From: DATAMF01 sp964472565 | GTDB lineage: Bacteria > Chloroflexota > Anaerolineae > Aggregatilineales > Aggregatilineaceae | Assembly: GCA_964472565.1 (NCBI GenBank) | Contig: CAYYNB010000173.1 | Coordinates: 1 to 12,240 of the forward strand | DNA: 12,240 nucleotides | Direction: 5' to 3' | The notes under the pieces: model-generated | What the model was told of the DNA's origin: nothing | Databases searched by the model: none | What the model saw: only the letters and a program-made list of their open reading frames with translations | Shown: positions 6,647 through 12,240 of the stretch, in pieces | How positions within the stretch are numbered: position 1 is the first letter of the stretch | How the letters are laid out: the number at the start of each line of letters is the position of its first letter | Program-made: the position numbers and the translations under genes

Positions 6647-7669
6647 ATGATTATTCAGGTTAACGGCCTGTCGAAGTCATTCGACTATTACAAAAAAGAA
6701 CTCGGCCTCAAAAATTCGCTCAAAAATCTATTTGTCCGCCAAAAGCTGACCAAATCGGCGGTCAGCGACATTTCCTTTGAGATCGAAGCCGGCGAAATGG
6801 TCGGCTTTCTCGGTCCCAACGGAGCCGGAAAAACCACCACCCTCAAAATGCTGTCCGGCATTTTGCACCCGACCAGCGGCGCGGCATCCGTGATCGGGTA
6901 TACGCCCTGGGAACGCAAAAAAGCATTCAAGATGCAGTTTGCGATTGTCATGGGCCAGAAAAATCAATTGTGGTGGGATTTGCCCGCCAATGAATCGCTG
7001 TATCTCAATAAGTGCATCTATGAAATCGACGATCAAACGTACCAATCGACGCTGGCCGAACTGACCGAACTGTTGGACGTGCAGGACCTGTTGAACGTCC
7101 AGGTGCGGCGGCTGTCGCTGGGCGAACGGATGAAAATGGAACTGATCGCCGCGCTGATCCACAAGCCGAAACTGATCTTTCTGGACGAGCCGACGATTGG
7201 CCTGGACATCATCTCGCAGAAAAAATTCCGCCAGTTTTTCAAATATTACAACCAGGAGAAAAAAGCCACGATCATCCTGACGAGCCATTACATGGAAGAT
7301 GTGAAAGACCTGTGCAAGCGGGCGATCATCATCAACCAGGGGCGCATGGTGTACGATGGCGATTTGCAGGGCGTGAACGATGTCTTCGCCCATTCCAAGC
7401 TAATCAAATTGCAGCTTTCCGCGCCCGTCGATCAGGCGACACTGGCCGCCTTTGGCGAGGTGCGCGAACAAACCGAATTCACCGCCACGATTCGCGTTCC
7501 CCGGCAGGATTTGAAAGCCTGCTCGAAAGTGATCCTCGATCAGCTTCCGGTGGTGGATTTTAATATCGAGGATGTGCCCATCGAAGAGGGGATCGCGCTG
7601 TTATACCAGCAGCACAAGCCGGACGTGGAGCCAGTCATACAGCCGGAGGCGGAATATGTCCCGGCCTAA
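6647..7669 (+). CDS. ABC-2 type exporter ATPase subunit
   Basis: ATP-binding subunit, 340 residues, of a three-gene ABC exporter. Motifs are complete: Walker A GPNGAGKTT (56-64), Q-loop around Gln104 in VMGQKNQLWWDLP, signature LSLGER (156-161), Walker B LIFLDEP (176-182) with Glu181 as catalytic base, D-loop GLD (185-187), and switch His214 in LTSHYMED. The insertion between the first strand and Walker A (FDYYKKELGLKNSLKNLF, 12-29) and the C-terminal domain of about 90 residues are typical of the COG4586 group, which accompanies COG4587/COG3694 permeases. Substrates of this group are largely uncharacterised. The start at 6647 is chosen for AGGAG at 6636-6640. An upstream start at 6566 would add 27 unrelated residues. 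The last 14 bases overlap the first permease gene, indicating translational coupling. Confidence 0.93.
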   Translation: MIIQVNGLSKSFDYYKKELGLKNSLKNLFVRQKLTKSAVSDISFEIEAGEMVGFLGPNGAGKTTTLKMLSGILHPTSGAASVIGYTPWERKKAFKMQFAIVMGQKNQLWWDLPANESLYLNKCIYEIDDQTYQSTLAELTELLDVQDLLNVQVRRLSLGERMKMELIAALIHKPKLIFLDEPTIGLDIISQKKFRQFFKYYNQEKKATIILTSHYMEDVKDLCKRAIIINQGRMVYDGDLQGVNDVFAHSKLIKLQLSAPVDQATLAAFGEVREQTEFTATIRVPRQDLKACSKVILDQLPVVDFNIEDVPIEEGIALLYQQHKPDVEPVIQPEAEYVPA

Positions 7670-8474
7670 ATGGTTGCGGAAATACAGCAAAACGTTCGAG
7701 ATGGGCTTTCAGATGGCGCTGGAATACCGCGTCAACTTTGCGATCTCGCTGATCAGCACGATCTATCCCATCTTCATCCAGTGTTTTTTGTGGACCGCGA
7801 TCTACAACAATTCGACGGAAAACCAGTTATTCGGCTACACCTACCGCCAGATGATCGCGTATACCTTTCTGGCGGGGCTGGTGTCGCGCATTGTGCGCAC
7901 CGGGTTTGAATACGAGATTATGGAAGATGTCAAAAACGGCAAATTCAGCAAATTCCTGGTGCAGCCGTTGGGCTACTTTCCTTATCGACTGGCAGACTTT
8001 TTCGGGCAGAAGGTTGTCAGCCTGGTGATGATTCTCAGCATCCTGGTGTTTATGCTGGCCGGGCTGAACATCTTCTGGGGCATCGCGCTGGAATTCACGC
8101 GGATTCTGGTTTTCCTCGTGACGCTGCTCCTGGCGGTGATCCTGAACTTTCTGATCTTCTACTGCATCAGTTCGATTGCGTTCTGGGTGGTGGAGATCGG
8201 CTTTTTGTTTGAGGGCGTGCGCATTGTGATTGTCCTGCTGAGCGGTGGTATTTTCCCGCTGGAAGTGTTCGGGGATGGATTCGTGCAGGCGACGAATCTG
8301 CTACCGTTCAAATATACGGTCAACTATCCGATCAACGTGCTCAACGGCAAGATTCCGCCGGGGGATATTGTGCCGGGGCTGCTGCTCCAGGTGATCTGGA
8401 TCGCGGCGTGTATCGCGCTGGCAAACTATCTGTGGCGCGTCGGCAGCAAGCGTTATGTCGCGGTGGGAGGCTAA
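7656..8474 (+). CDS. ABC-2 type exporter permease, COG4587-like
   Basis: First membrane subunit, 272 residues, of the exporter encoded with the preceding ATPase. About six membrane segments are visible (roughly 25-48, 61-78, 115-137, 141-167, 178-197 and 231-250). The cytoplasmic loop DVKNGKFSKFLVQPLGYFPY (91-110) is the family hallmark and probably contacts the ATPase; a matching loop occurs in the second permease. ABC-2 permeases of this type work as a pair with one ATPase dimer. The start at 7656 is preceded by GGAGG at 7645-7649, inside the ATPase gene, and the two genes overlap by 14 bases. A longer reading from 7572 lies in the ATPase frame region and is not credible. The COG assignment is from family knowledge, not a search. 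Confidence 0.88.
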   Translation: MSRPKWLRKYSKTFEMGFQMALEYRVNFAISLISTIYPIFIQCFLWTAIYNNSTENQLFGYTYRQMIAYTFLAGLVSRIVRTGFEYEIMEDVKNGKFSKFLVQPLGYFPYRLADFFGQKVVSLVMILSILVFMLAGLNIFWGIALEFTRILVFLVTLLLAVILNFLIFYCISSIAFWVVEIGFLFEGVRIVIVLLSGGIFPLEVFGDGFVQATNLLPFKYTVNYPINVLNGKIPPGDIVPGLLLQVIWIAACIALANYLWRVGSKRYVAVGG

Positions 8475-8481
8475 GGCTGAG

Positions 8482-9294
8482 ATGCGATCCCTGTTACACG
8501 AAATCAAAAAACATGTCACGCTCTATCTGCTGTTTCTGAAGTTCAGCGCCATGTCACAAATGGAGTACCGCGCGAACTTTATCGGGAATATGTCGATGGA
8601 AGTGGGCTATCTGTTCGTCAAGCTGTCGTATGTCGTGGTGGTTTACCGCTCCGGTTCGACGATCAACGGCTTCACGCCGGATGAAATTCTGCTATTTACG
8701 GGAACTTTTGTGCTGCTTACCGGGATTTATGCCGGGCTGTATATGCTCAATAATTTCGGGCTGCGCAGCAAAATCAAGGATGGTGATCTCGATCTGCTGC
8801 TGACGAAACCCGTCTCGCTGCAATTTATCGCAACGCTGCGGCAGGCGAACCTGACGATCTTCGGCGTGGATGTGATCGCGGGGATCATCATCGTGATCAT
8901 CGCGTGGGCGCGGTTGGCGGTGCCGCTGACGGTGCTCAATCTGGGCGGGTATATCGCTTTTCTGATCTTCAGCAGCATCGTGAGTTACGGCCTGTTCCTG
9001 CTGCCGCAGATTCTATCGTTCTGGCTGATGAATACCAGCGCGATTGCCGAAATCACTGACTCGTTCTGGGACTTTAACAGCATGCCGATGCAGATTTACA
9101 CGCGCTGGATCAAGGCGATTGGCGTGTTTGTGATCCCGATCTTTGTCGTGACGAATTTCCCGCCGCTGTTTCTGCTGCGCAAGATGCCATCCGGCTATTA
9201 TGCGTGGGCGCTGGTGCTGCCGCTGGCCGTGCTGTTTGGCGTCCATTGGGTGTGGCAGCAGGGGTTAAAAAGCTACAGCAGCGCGAGCAGTTAG
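8482..9294 (+). CDS. ABC-2 type exporter permease, COG3694/DUF990-like
   Basis: Second membrane subunit, 270 residues, of the same exporter, starting seven bases after the first permease. About six membrane segments are visible (roughly 32-48, 60-80, 115-133, 142-170, 203-222 and 231-248). The loop KIKDGDLDLLLTKPVSLQF (88-106) aligns with the G-K-F-S-x-F-L-x-Q-P loop of the first permease. The C-terminal part (IYTRWIKAIGVFVIPIFVV, 195-213) fits the DUF990 family. GGAGG at 8466-8470 lies 11 bases before the ATG at 8482. The alternative ATG at 8455 has no ribosome binding site and would overlap the previous gene. A GC-rich hairpin follows the stop codon. Confidence 0.88.
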   Translation: MRSLLHEIKKHVTLYLLFLKFSAMSQMEYRANFIGNMSMEVGYLFVKLSYVVVVYRSGSTINGFTPDEILLFTGTFVLLTGIYAGLYMLNNFGLRSKIKDGDLDLLLTKPVSLQFIATLRQANLTIFGVDVIAGIIIVIIAWARLAVPLTVLNLGGYIAFLIFSSIVSYGLFLLPQILSFWLMNTSAIAEITDSFWDFNSMPMQIYTRWIKAIGVFVIPIFVVTNFPPLFLLRKMPSGYYAWALVLPLAVLFGVHWVWQQGLKSYSSASS

Positions 9295-9310
9295 CCAAAA
9301 TGGTTCGTGA

Positions 9311-9334
9311 GTGGGGGGGATTTTTCCCCTCCAC
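9311..9334. terminator. GC-rich hairpin between convergent genes
   Basis: GTGGGGGGG (9311-9319) pairs with CCCCTCCAC (9326-9334) as a nine-base-pair stem with one G-T pair and a six-base loop, ATTTTT. It sits 17 bases after the second permease stop and three bases from the FHA gene stop, so it could end transcription from both sides. There is no T-run after it on the plus strand, so intrinsic termination is unproven. Confidence 0.5.
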
Positions 9335-9336
9335 CG

Positions 9337-9864
9337 TTAACCATTGGCGAGATATACCATCAACACGAGTTTCCCCAGCCAGACCCGATCATCGTGTTGC
9401 AGCACGCGCGATTCGTGCGGCAGCAGCCGATCCCGGTTGATCCAGGTGCCGTTGGCGCTGCCCAGGTCGGTGAGAATATACTGGCCGTCTTCATACGTGA
9501 TCTGCGCATGATTGCGCGACACACCCAATCCATACGCATTAAAGCGCGATAAATTGCCCCGCGTGGGTTTGGCTCCCGGATCGTCACGGCCCAGCACGAT
9601 GTCGTGTTTATCGATCACAATGATCGCCTCGGCGTGTTCCAGCACGGTGAGAAACAGCGCACCGTTGTACAACCGGCTGTGCTCAATCGTCCGCATGCCG
9701 TACTGCATATCCATCAGCTTGTCGTCAGGAATCTCGTCCGGTGAAATAGGCAGCGTATCCGGCGCAACCAGCCGGGTGCCACATTTGAAACAGTGAACCG
9801 CGTTCGGTTCGTTTTTGTGCTGGCAGTTCTCGCAGATAATTCCGTCTGGCGAATGATAAGACAT
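9337..9864 (-). CDS. Zinc-ribbon plus FHA domain protein
   Basis: A cytoplasmic 175-residue protein. Residues 11-28 form a short zinc ribbon, CxxC (11, 14) and CxxC (25, 28). A polar linker follows, and the C-terminal half (about 80-175) is an FHA domain: DIVLGRDD (88-95) with Gly92-Arg93, VSRNHAQI (115-122) with Ser116, Arg117 and His119, and DLGSANGTWIN (133-143) with Asn138-Gly139-Thr140. These are the residues by which FHA domains bind phosphothreonine peptides, so the pocket looks functional. The likely partner is a target of a Ser/Thr kinase; no kinase lies in this window. The ATG at 9864 is preferred to a TTG at 9888. The gene converges on the ABC operon, and a functional link is only speculative. 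Confidence 0.9.
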   Translation of the reverse strand: MSYHSPDGIICENCQHKNEPNAVHCFKCGTRLVAPDTLPISPDEIPDDKLMDMQYGMRTIEHSRLYNGALFLTVLEHAEAIIVIDKHDIVLGRDDPGAKPTRGNLSRFNAYGLGVSRNHAQITYEDGQYILTDLGSANGTWINRDRLLPHESRVLQHDDRVWLGKLVLMVYLANG

Positions 9865-9891
9865 CGTTGTGCCCCCGTAAAACCTCAACCC

Positions 9892-9921
9892 TCTATACTA
9901 AGTATTTTACGGTTTTCACAA
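9892..9921 (-). promoter_or_regulatory. Candidate promoter for the FHA gene
   Basis: On the minus strand, TTGTGA (9921-9916) and TATAGA (9897-9892) are separated by 18 bases, each matching the consensus at four of six positions, about 28 bases before the ATG at 9864. The match is plausible but weak. Confidence 0.33.
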
Positions 9922-10006
9922 CTCTAAATTAATAGTACTTATAGCCCGATTGAAGGGCTGCCAAACGGCTGACTGATCCCCCGCCCCCCCGTGGCGGCCC
10001 TATTTT

Positions 10007-10075
10007 GGGGGTGGTGGGGGGATGTGTGGGCGGGGGGGGGGCGGGTGGCGGGGGATGGGGGGGGGNNNNNNNNNN
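10007..10075. other. G-rich low-complexity tract ending in a 10-base N gap
   Basis: From 10007 to 10065 the plus strand is almost only G with scattered T, A and C, and it ends in ten Ns (10066-10075). A C-rich stretch precedes it (9976-9990). The bases next to the Ns are unlike the rest of the window and are best read as low-quality contig ends at a scaffold join. Confidence 0.85.
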
Positions 10076-10111
10076 TGATCCCCTATTTTGGCTGTTTTGA
10101 GGGGAAAAGTT

Positions 10112-10178
10112 CGCGGCGTGAAGTCGAGTTCCTGGCAAGAAGTGGGACTTTTTGGCAGAAACTCGATTTTGCGCGGCG
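10112..10178. repeat. Long imperfect hairpin with direct-repeat arms
   Basis: Bases 10112-10136 pair with 10154-10178 at 22 of 25 positions (three are G-T pairs), leaving a 17-base loop. The outer arms also carry a direct repeat, CGCGGCGTGA at 10112-10121 and 10172-10181. The structure lies outside any gene, downstream of the small charged protein on the minus strand. It could be a structured RNA, an mRNA-end hairpin or a decayed small mobile element. Confidence 0.6.
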
Positions 10179-10282
10179 TGAGGCGCGTTGAAAAGGTGCG
10201 GTGAGGTTGAATACAGGATAGCACAGATGTTCACAGAAAAATAGACTTTCGATGGTGAACTCGGATGCTAATAGCAAGGGGA

Positions 10283-10510
10283 TTAATCGCCGCGCCGTTC
10301 GTTGCCGCGTTTAAAGTTGCCTGTCGCGCGGGCCATGATCAACTGGGCCTCGTGATCGTCCGCGTCGTCGATCTGGGCGGTGAACTTGCGCGCTTTGTCA
10401 CCTTTCAGCGTCGTGACCAGCTTGTTGTACCAATAGATCAGCACTTTCTCATCTTTGGTGAGCGTATAGGAAAAAACGTCGTCGTTGAGCTTGCCGCGTT
10501 TGTCGCCCAT
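10283..10510 (-). CDS. Small charged protein of unknown function
   Basis: A 75-residue protein I cannot name. It contains KLNDDVFSYTLTKDEKVLIYW (about 7-27), a compact strand-turn-strand pattern, then VTTLKGDKARKFTAQIDDADDHEAQLIMARATGNFKRGNER, a likely pair of helices with a basic end. It resembles a small uncharacterised family I associate with Anaerolineae, but this is memory, not a search. The start is uncertain: ATG at 10510 fits the predicted domain, while an ATG at 10576 would add 22 residues encoded across a palindromic repeat, which is unlikely. Neither has a good ribosome binding site. It lies downstream of the SH3b-SGNH gene in the same direction, separated by two palindromes. Confidence 0.6.
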   Translation of the reverse strand: MGDKRGKLNDDVFSYTLTKDEKVLIYWYNKLVTTLKGDKARKFTAQIDDADDHEAQLIMARATGNFKRGNERRGD

Positions 10511-10564
10511 GATAGGTTTATGGAGAAACGGATTCAAATCCGCATAATCGCACACGTTTTTGCC

Positions 10565-10586
10565 GGGGCAATTCATGAATTGCCCC
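10565..10586. repeat. Perfect 22-bp palindrome
   Basis: The arm GGGGCAATTCA at 10565-10575 is followed immediately by its exact reverse complement, ending at 10586. It looks like a REP-type dispersed palindrome. An in-frame ATG upstream of the small charged protein lies at its centre (10574-10576). Confidence 0.8.
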
Positions 10587-10593
10587 TACGGAC

Positions 10594-10617
10594 GGGGGCG
10601 TATCGCAATACGCCCCC
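10594..10617. repeat. Perfect 10-bp stem hairpin beside the first palindrome
   Basis: GGGGGCGTAT (10594-10603) and ATACGCCCCC (10608-10617) form a perfect stem around the loop CGCA. It lies seven bases after the 22-bp palindrome and 14 bases from the 3' end of the SH3b-SGNH gene. Both arms start with a G-run followed by an A/T-containing core, so the two palindromes look like related REP units. The position suits stabilisation of an mRNA end; no T-run is present. Confidence 0.8.
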
Positions 10618-10631
10618 GGTGCAGGTAAGTG

Positions 10632-12098
10632 TTACTGCATTGCGCCGCGCCAGATGGCATCGAGCGATTGCAGCGTGACAAGGTTACGGGTGGGATAGCC
10701 GGTTTGCAGATTATCCGGCGTCAGGACACACGCCCCGGCCTGAGTCGGCGGCTCACCGAGATGGAACCCGTCCTCTTCGAGACCATGATTAGGCAGGCTT
10801 TCGAGCGCCAGCCACAGATTGATCAGCGGGATGTCGTAATCGAGCGCGATCCGCACGACGATCTGGTTAAAGATGATAGTACGATCCCAAAAGCCCTGGT
10901 TGCCGGGGAAGGTGCTCATGACCGGGATCACGCCTGCCTCGATGGTCTGATCGACCATGCTGCGCAGGTAAAAGTCGAATTCGTAGGGCGTCATGACCAG
11001 CAGATCGCTCGTCCCGAACATGATCACGGCGATGCTCGGCTTGTGGATGCGGAATTCGCATTCCATCGGGGATTCGCCTGCCTGACAGTAGGCCGGGTCC
11101 GACCATTCGGGAGCCATCACCGCGTTGGCATTGAAGCCGTTGTGCGAGGCCACGCTGTCATAGGCCAGCGAATCGCCAAAATAATCGATGGTGGATTGCA
11201 AGCTGCTGTACGTACCGAGATTGTAGTCACCCCAGGCGAACGGCTTGAGGAAATACCAGTGTTCCGTCGAGCAGTCGCCAATTTTCGCCAGCACGCCGGG
11301 ATTGTTGCCCAGCGCCCGCCCCGTCTGGAAGATCGCACGGGAGCGGCTGGTGGCACGGGCCACCACCGGATACTGCGTCAGGTCGATACCTTCGATGCGG
11401 GCCGGATCATACCCGTGCATATCGACGCCGTTGTAATTGATGTTGGTGGTCGGGGGGATAATGCCGGTGTCCGACGATTCCGCGATCTCGCCCGACACCG
11501 GCAGATCGGTCACAGTCACGCTGTTGAAACGCAGATACTGGACAAACATCCAGCCGCGCAGCGCGCTGTCGGTGGCATGCGCCAGCACCCAGTTCGCCGC
11601 CTCGTTACGCCCTTCAAGGATCACCTGTGTGCCGCCGCGAATCTGCCCGATCACGCTAAAGGTGGTGCCGGGGCCGCTGCGGATGTTCATCGTGCTGGCA
11701 ACCGTCGCGCTGCCGCCTGCCGCGTCACCCGATGGAGCGGGTTGTTCCGGGGCAGTCGGTTGAGCAGGCGCGGCGGGAGTCGTGCCGACGATTTCGCTGC
11801 TAATGGGCATATTGAAGGAATTGAACCCGGTGTCAAAGCGCAAATAGAGGCTGGACACCCAGCCCCGATAGACACCATCTTCGGTGCGCCCCAACACCCA
11901 CGACGCATCCTCGTTCCGCGCTTCGAGAATCAGGCCGGTATTCGAGGGGATAGCCACGATACTGTCATAGGTCGGGGCCGGGCCGGTGCGCATATTCAAC
12001 TGGTACACGGTCCAAGCATTGGCCCCCTGGGCCTGGGCCGGAACCGCCGCCAAAAGCAGCGCGACCAGCAAAAGTACTAAACTTAGTTTGCGTGCCAT
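10632..12098 (-). CDS. Secreted SH3b-repeat protein with SGNH-like domain
   Basis: A 488-residue exported protein. Residues 1-23 are a signal peptide (cleavage near AQA/Q). Two bacterial SH3 domains follow: about 27-88 (VYQLNMRTGPAPTYDSI) and about 131-187 (STMNIRSGPGTTFSVIGQI), joined by a Pro/Ala-rich linker (about 99-123). Such domains usually bind cell wall or other surface polymers. Residues about 235-488 fit an SGNH/GDSL hydrolase fold: block I AKIGDCSTEH (271-280), block III MFGTSDL (360-366), and block V DGFHLGEPP (443-451) with the Asp443/His446 pair. The block I serine is replaced by Cys276, followed by Ser277, so catalysis is uncertain. Four further cysteines (338, 347, 457, and Cys276 itself as a fifth) could form disulfides outside the cell. 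AAGGAG at 12109-12114 supports the start. Confidence 0.85.
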   Translation of the reverse strand: MARKLSLVLLLVALLLAAVPAQAQGANAWTVYQLNMRTGPAPTYDSIVAIPSNTGLILEARNEDASWVLGRTEDGVYRGWVSSLYLRFDTGFNSFNMPISSEIVGTTPAAPAQPTAPEQPAPSGDAAGGSATVASTMNIRSGPGTTFSVIGQIRGGTQVILEGRNEAANWVLAHATDSALRGWMFVQYLRFNSVTVTDLPVSGEIAESSDTGIIPPTTNINYNGVDMHGYDPARIEGIDLTQYPVVARATSRSRAIFQTGRALGNNPGVLAKIGDCSTEHWYFLKPFAWGDYNLGTYSSLQSTIDYFGDSLAYDSVASHNGFNANAVMAPEWSDPAYCQAGESPMECEFRIHKPSIAVIMFGTSDLLVMTPYEFDFYLRSMVDQTIEAGVIPVMSTFPGNQGFWDRTIIFNQIVVRIALDYDIPLINLWLALESLPNHGLEEDGFHLGEPPTQAGACVLTPDNLQTGYPTRNLVTLQSLDAIWRGAMQ

Positions 12099-12134
12099 CA
12101 GAAAAACTCTCCTTGCTTCTACCTTACTGCATCC

Positions 12135-12163
12135 ACTTTACCGAATCTGGCCCCGGCTGTAAA
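12135..12163 (-). promoter_or_regulatory. Candidate promoter for the SH3b-SGNH gene
   Basis: On the minus strand, TTTACA (12163-12158, five of six consensus bases) and TAAAGT (12140-12135, four of six) are separated by exactly 17 bases. Transcription would begin near 12128, giving a leader of about 30 bases that includes the AAGGAG ribosome binding site. Confidence 0.45.
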
Positions 12164-12210
12164 CAGACCGTCAGACATGCGGTGGTTAGGCTGCGCCAAT
12201 ATTTTCTTTA

Positions 12211-12240
12211 CCCCATCCCCCCTTGCCCCTTCCCGAAGGG
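12211..12240. repeat. Start of a C-rich, possibly palindromic repeat cut by the window edge
   Basis: A run of short C tracts ends in CCCTTC-CC-GAAGGG (12227-12240), a six-base inverted repeat reaching the last base. It resembles the edge of a dispersed intergenic repeat, but the element cannot be delimited here. Confidence 0.35.

Larger units (their letters stand above)
9865..10282. other. Non-coding region holding the assembly gap
   Basis: No gene is supported in this 418-bp stretch. From left to right it holds a candidate FHA promoter, a C-rich then G-rich low-complexity tract (about 9976-10065), ten Ns, a long imperfect hairpin (10112-10178), a 6-bp inverted repeat GTTCAC/GTGAAC at about 10229-10260, and a tiny hairpin TGCTAATAGCA near 10265. 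Open frames across it run through the Ns and are not genes. Confidence 0.7.

Noticed and set aside
10007..10065. A functional G-quadruplex
   Set aside because: The tract runs straight into the N gap and looks like low-quality sequence, so its base content cannot be trusted.
9929..10234. Proline-rich open frames across the N gap
   Set aside because: They are translations of the G tract and the Ns, without a start signal or any domain.
10629..12080. A 483-codon open frame antisense to the SH3b-SGNH gene
   Set aside because: The minus-strand frame carries a signal peptide, two SH3b domains, SGNH motifs and a good ribosome binding site. The plus-strand product is Arg/His/Asp-rich with no domain, as expected of a shadow.

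Overview
The window looks like part of a metagenome-assembled scaffold from a member of the Chloroflexota, most likely Anaerolineae-like. This is inferred from gene content (a secreted SH3b plus SGNH-fold protein, a zinc-ribbon plus FHA protein, a DUF4139 protein, many short intergenic palindromes), not from any marker gene. Most of it is GC-rich by eye, but about 4980-6560 is clearly AT-rich. Ten Ns at 10066-10075, next to a nearly pure G tract, mark a scaffolding gap. There are no rRNA or tRNA genes, no transposase and no CRISPR array.

Layout. 85-1945: two unrelated membrane-anchored alpha/beta hydrolases, convergent and overlapping by 14 bp. 2026-4209: a divergent pair of exported proteins, a GerMN-type lipoprotein (minus) and a DUF4139 protein (plus). 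4250-4360: a degenerate array of palindromic units with a period of about 33 bp. 4399-5064: a complete mazEF toxin-antitoxin operon (minus), antitoxin first, with a readable promoter whose -10 box overlaps a 14-bp palindrome, the probable autoregulatory operator. 5232-6302: an unrecognised AT-rich polytopic membrane protein (minus). 6647-9294: a tight three-gene ABC-2 type exporter operon (one ATPase, two permeases). 9337-9864: a zinc-ribbon/FHA protein (minus), converging on the exporter across a GC-rich hairpin. 9865-10282: non-coding, holding the assembly gap and a long imperfect hairpin. 10283-10510: a small charged protein of unknown function. 10565-10617: two adjacent perfect palindromes. 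10632-12098: a secreted protein with two SH3b domains and an SGNH-like domain whose expected serine is a cysteine.

Functional links. The clear units are the ABC operon and mazEF. Many of the other products are exported or membrane-anchored (hydrolases, GerMN lipoprotein, DUF4139 protein, SH3b-SGNH protein), so the GC-rich part has an envelope flavour without forming one pathway. The AT-rich block with mazEF and the orphan membrane protein is the best candidate for acquired DNA, although no mobility gene or attachment site is visible. I did not find a convincing new multi-gene system. The items most worth following are the palindrome array, the orphan membrane protein, the Ser-to-Cys change in the SGNH-like protein, and the compact mazEF control region.
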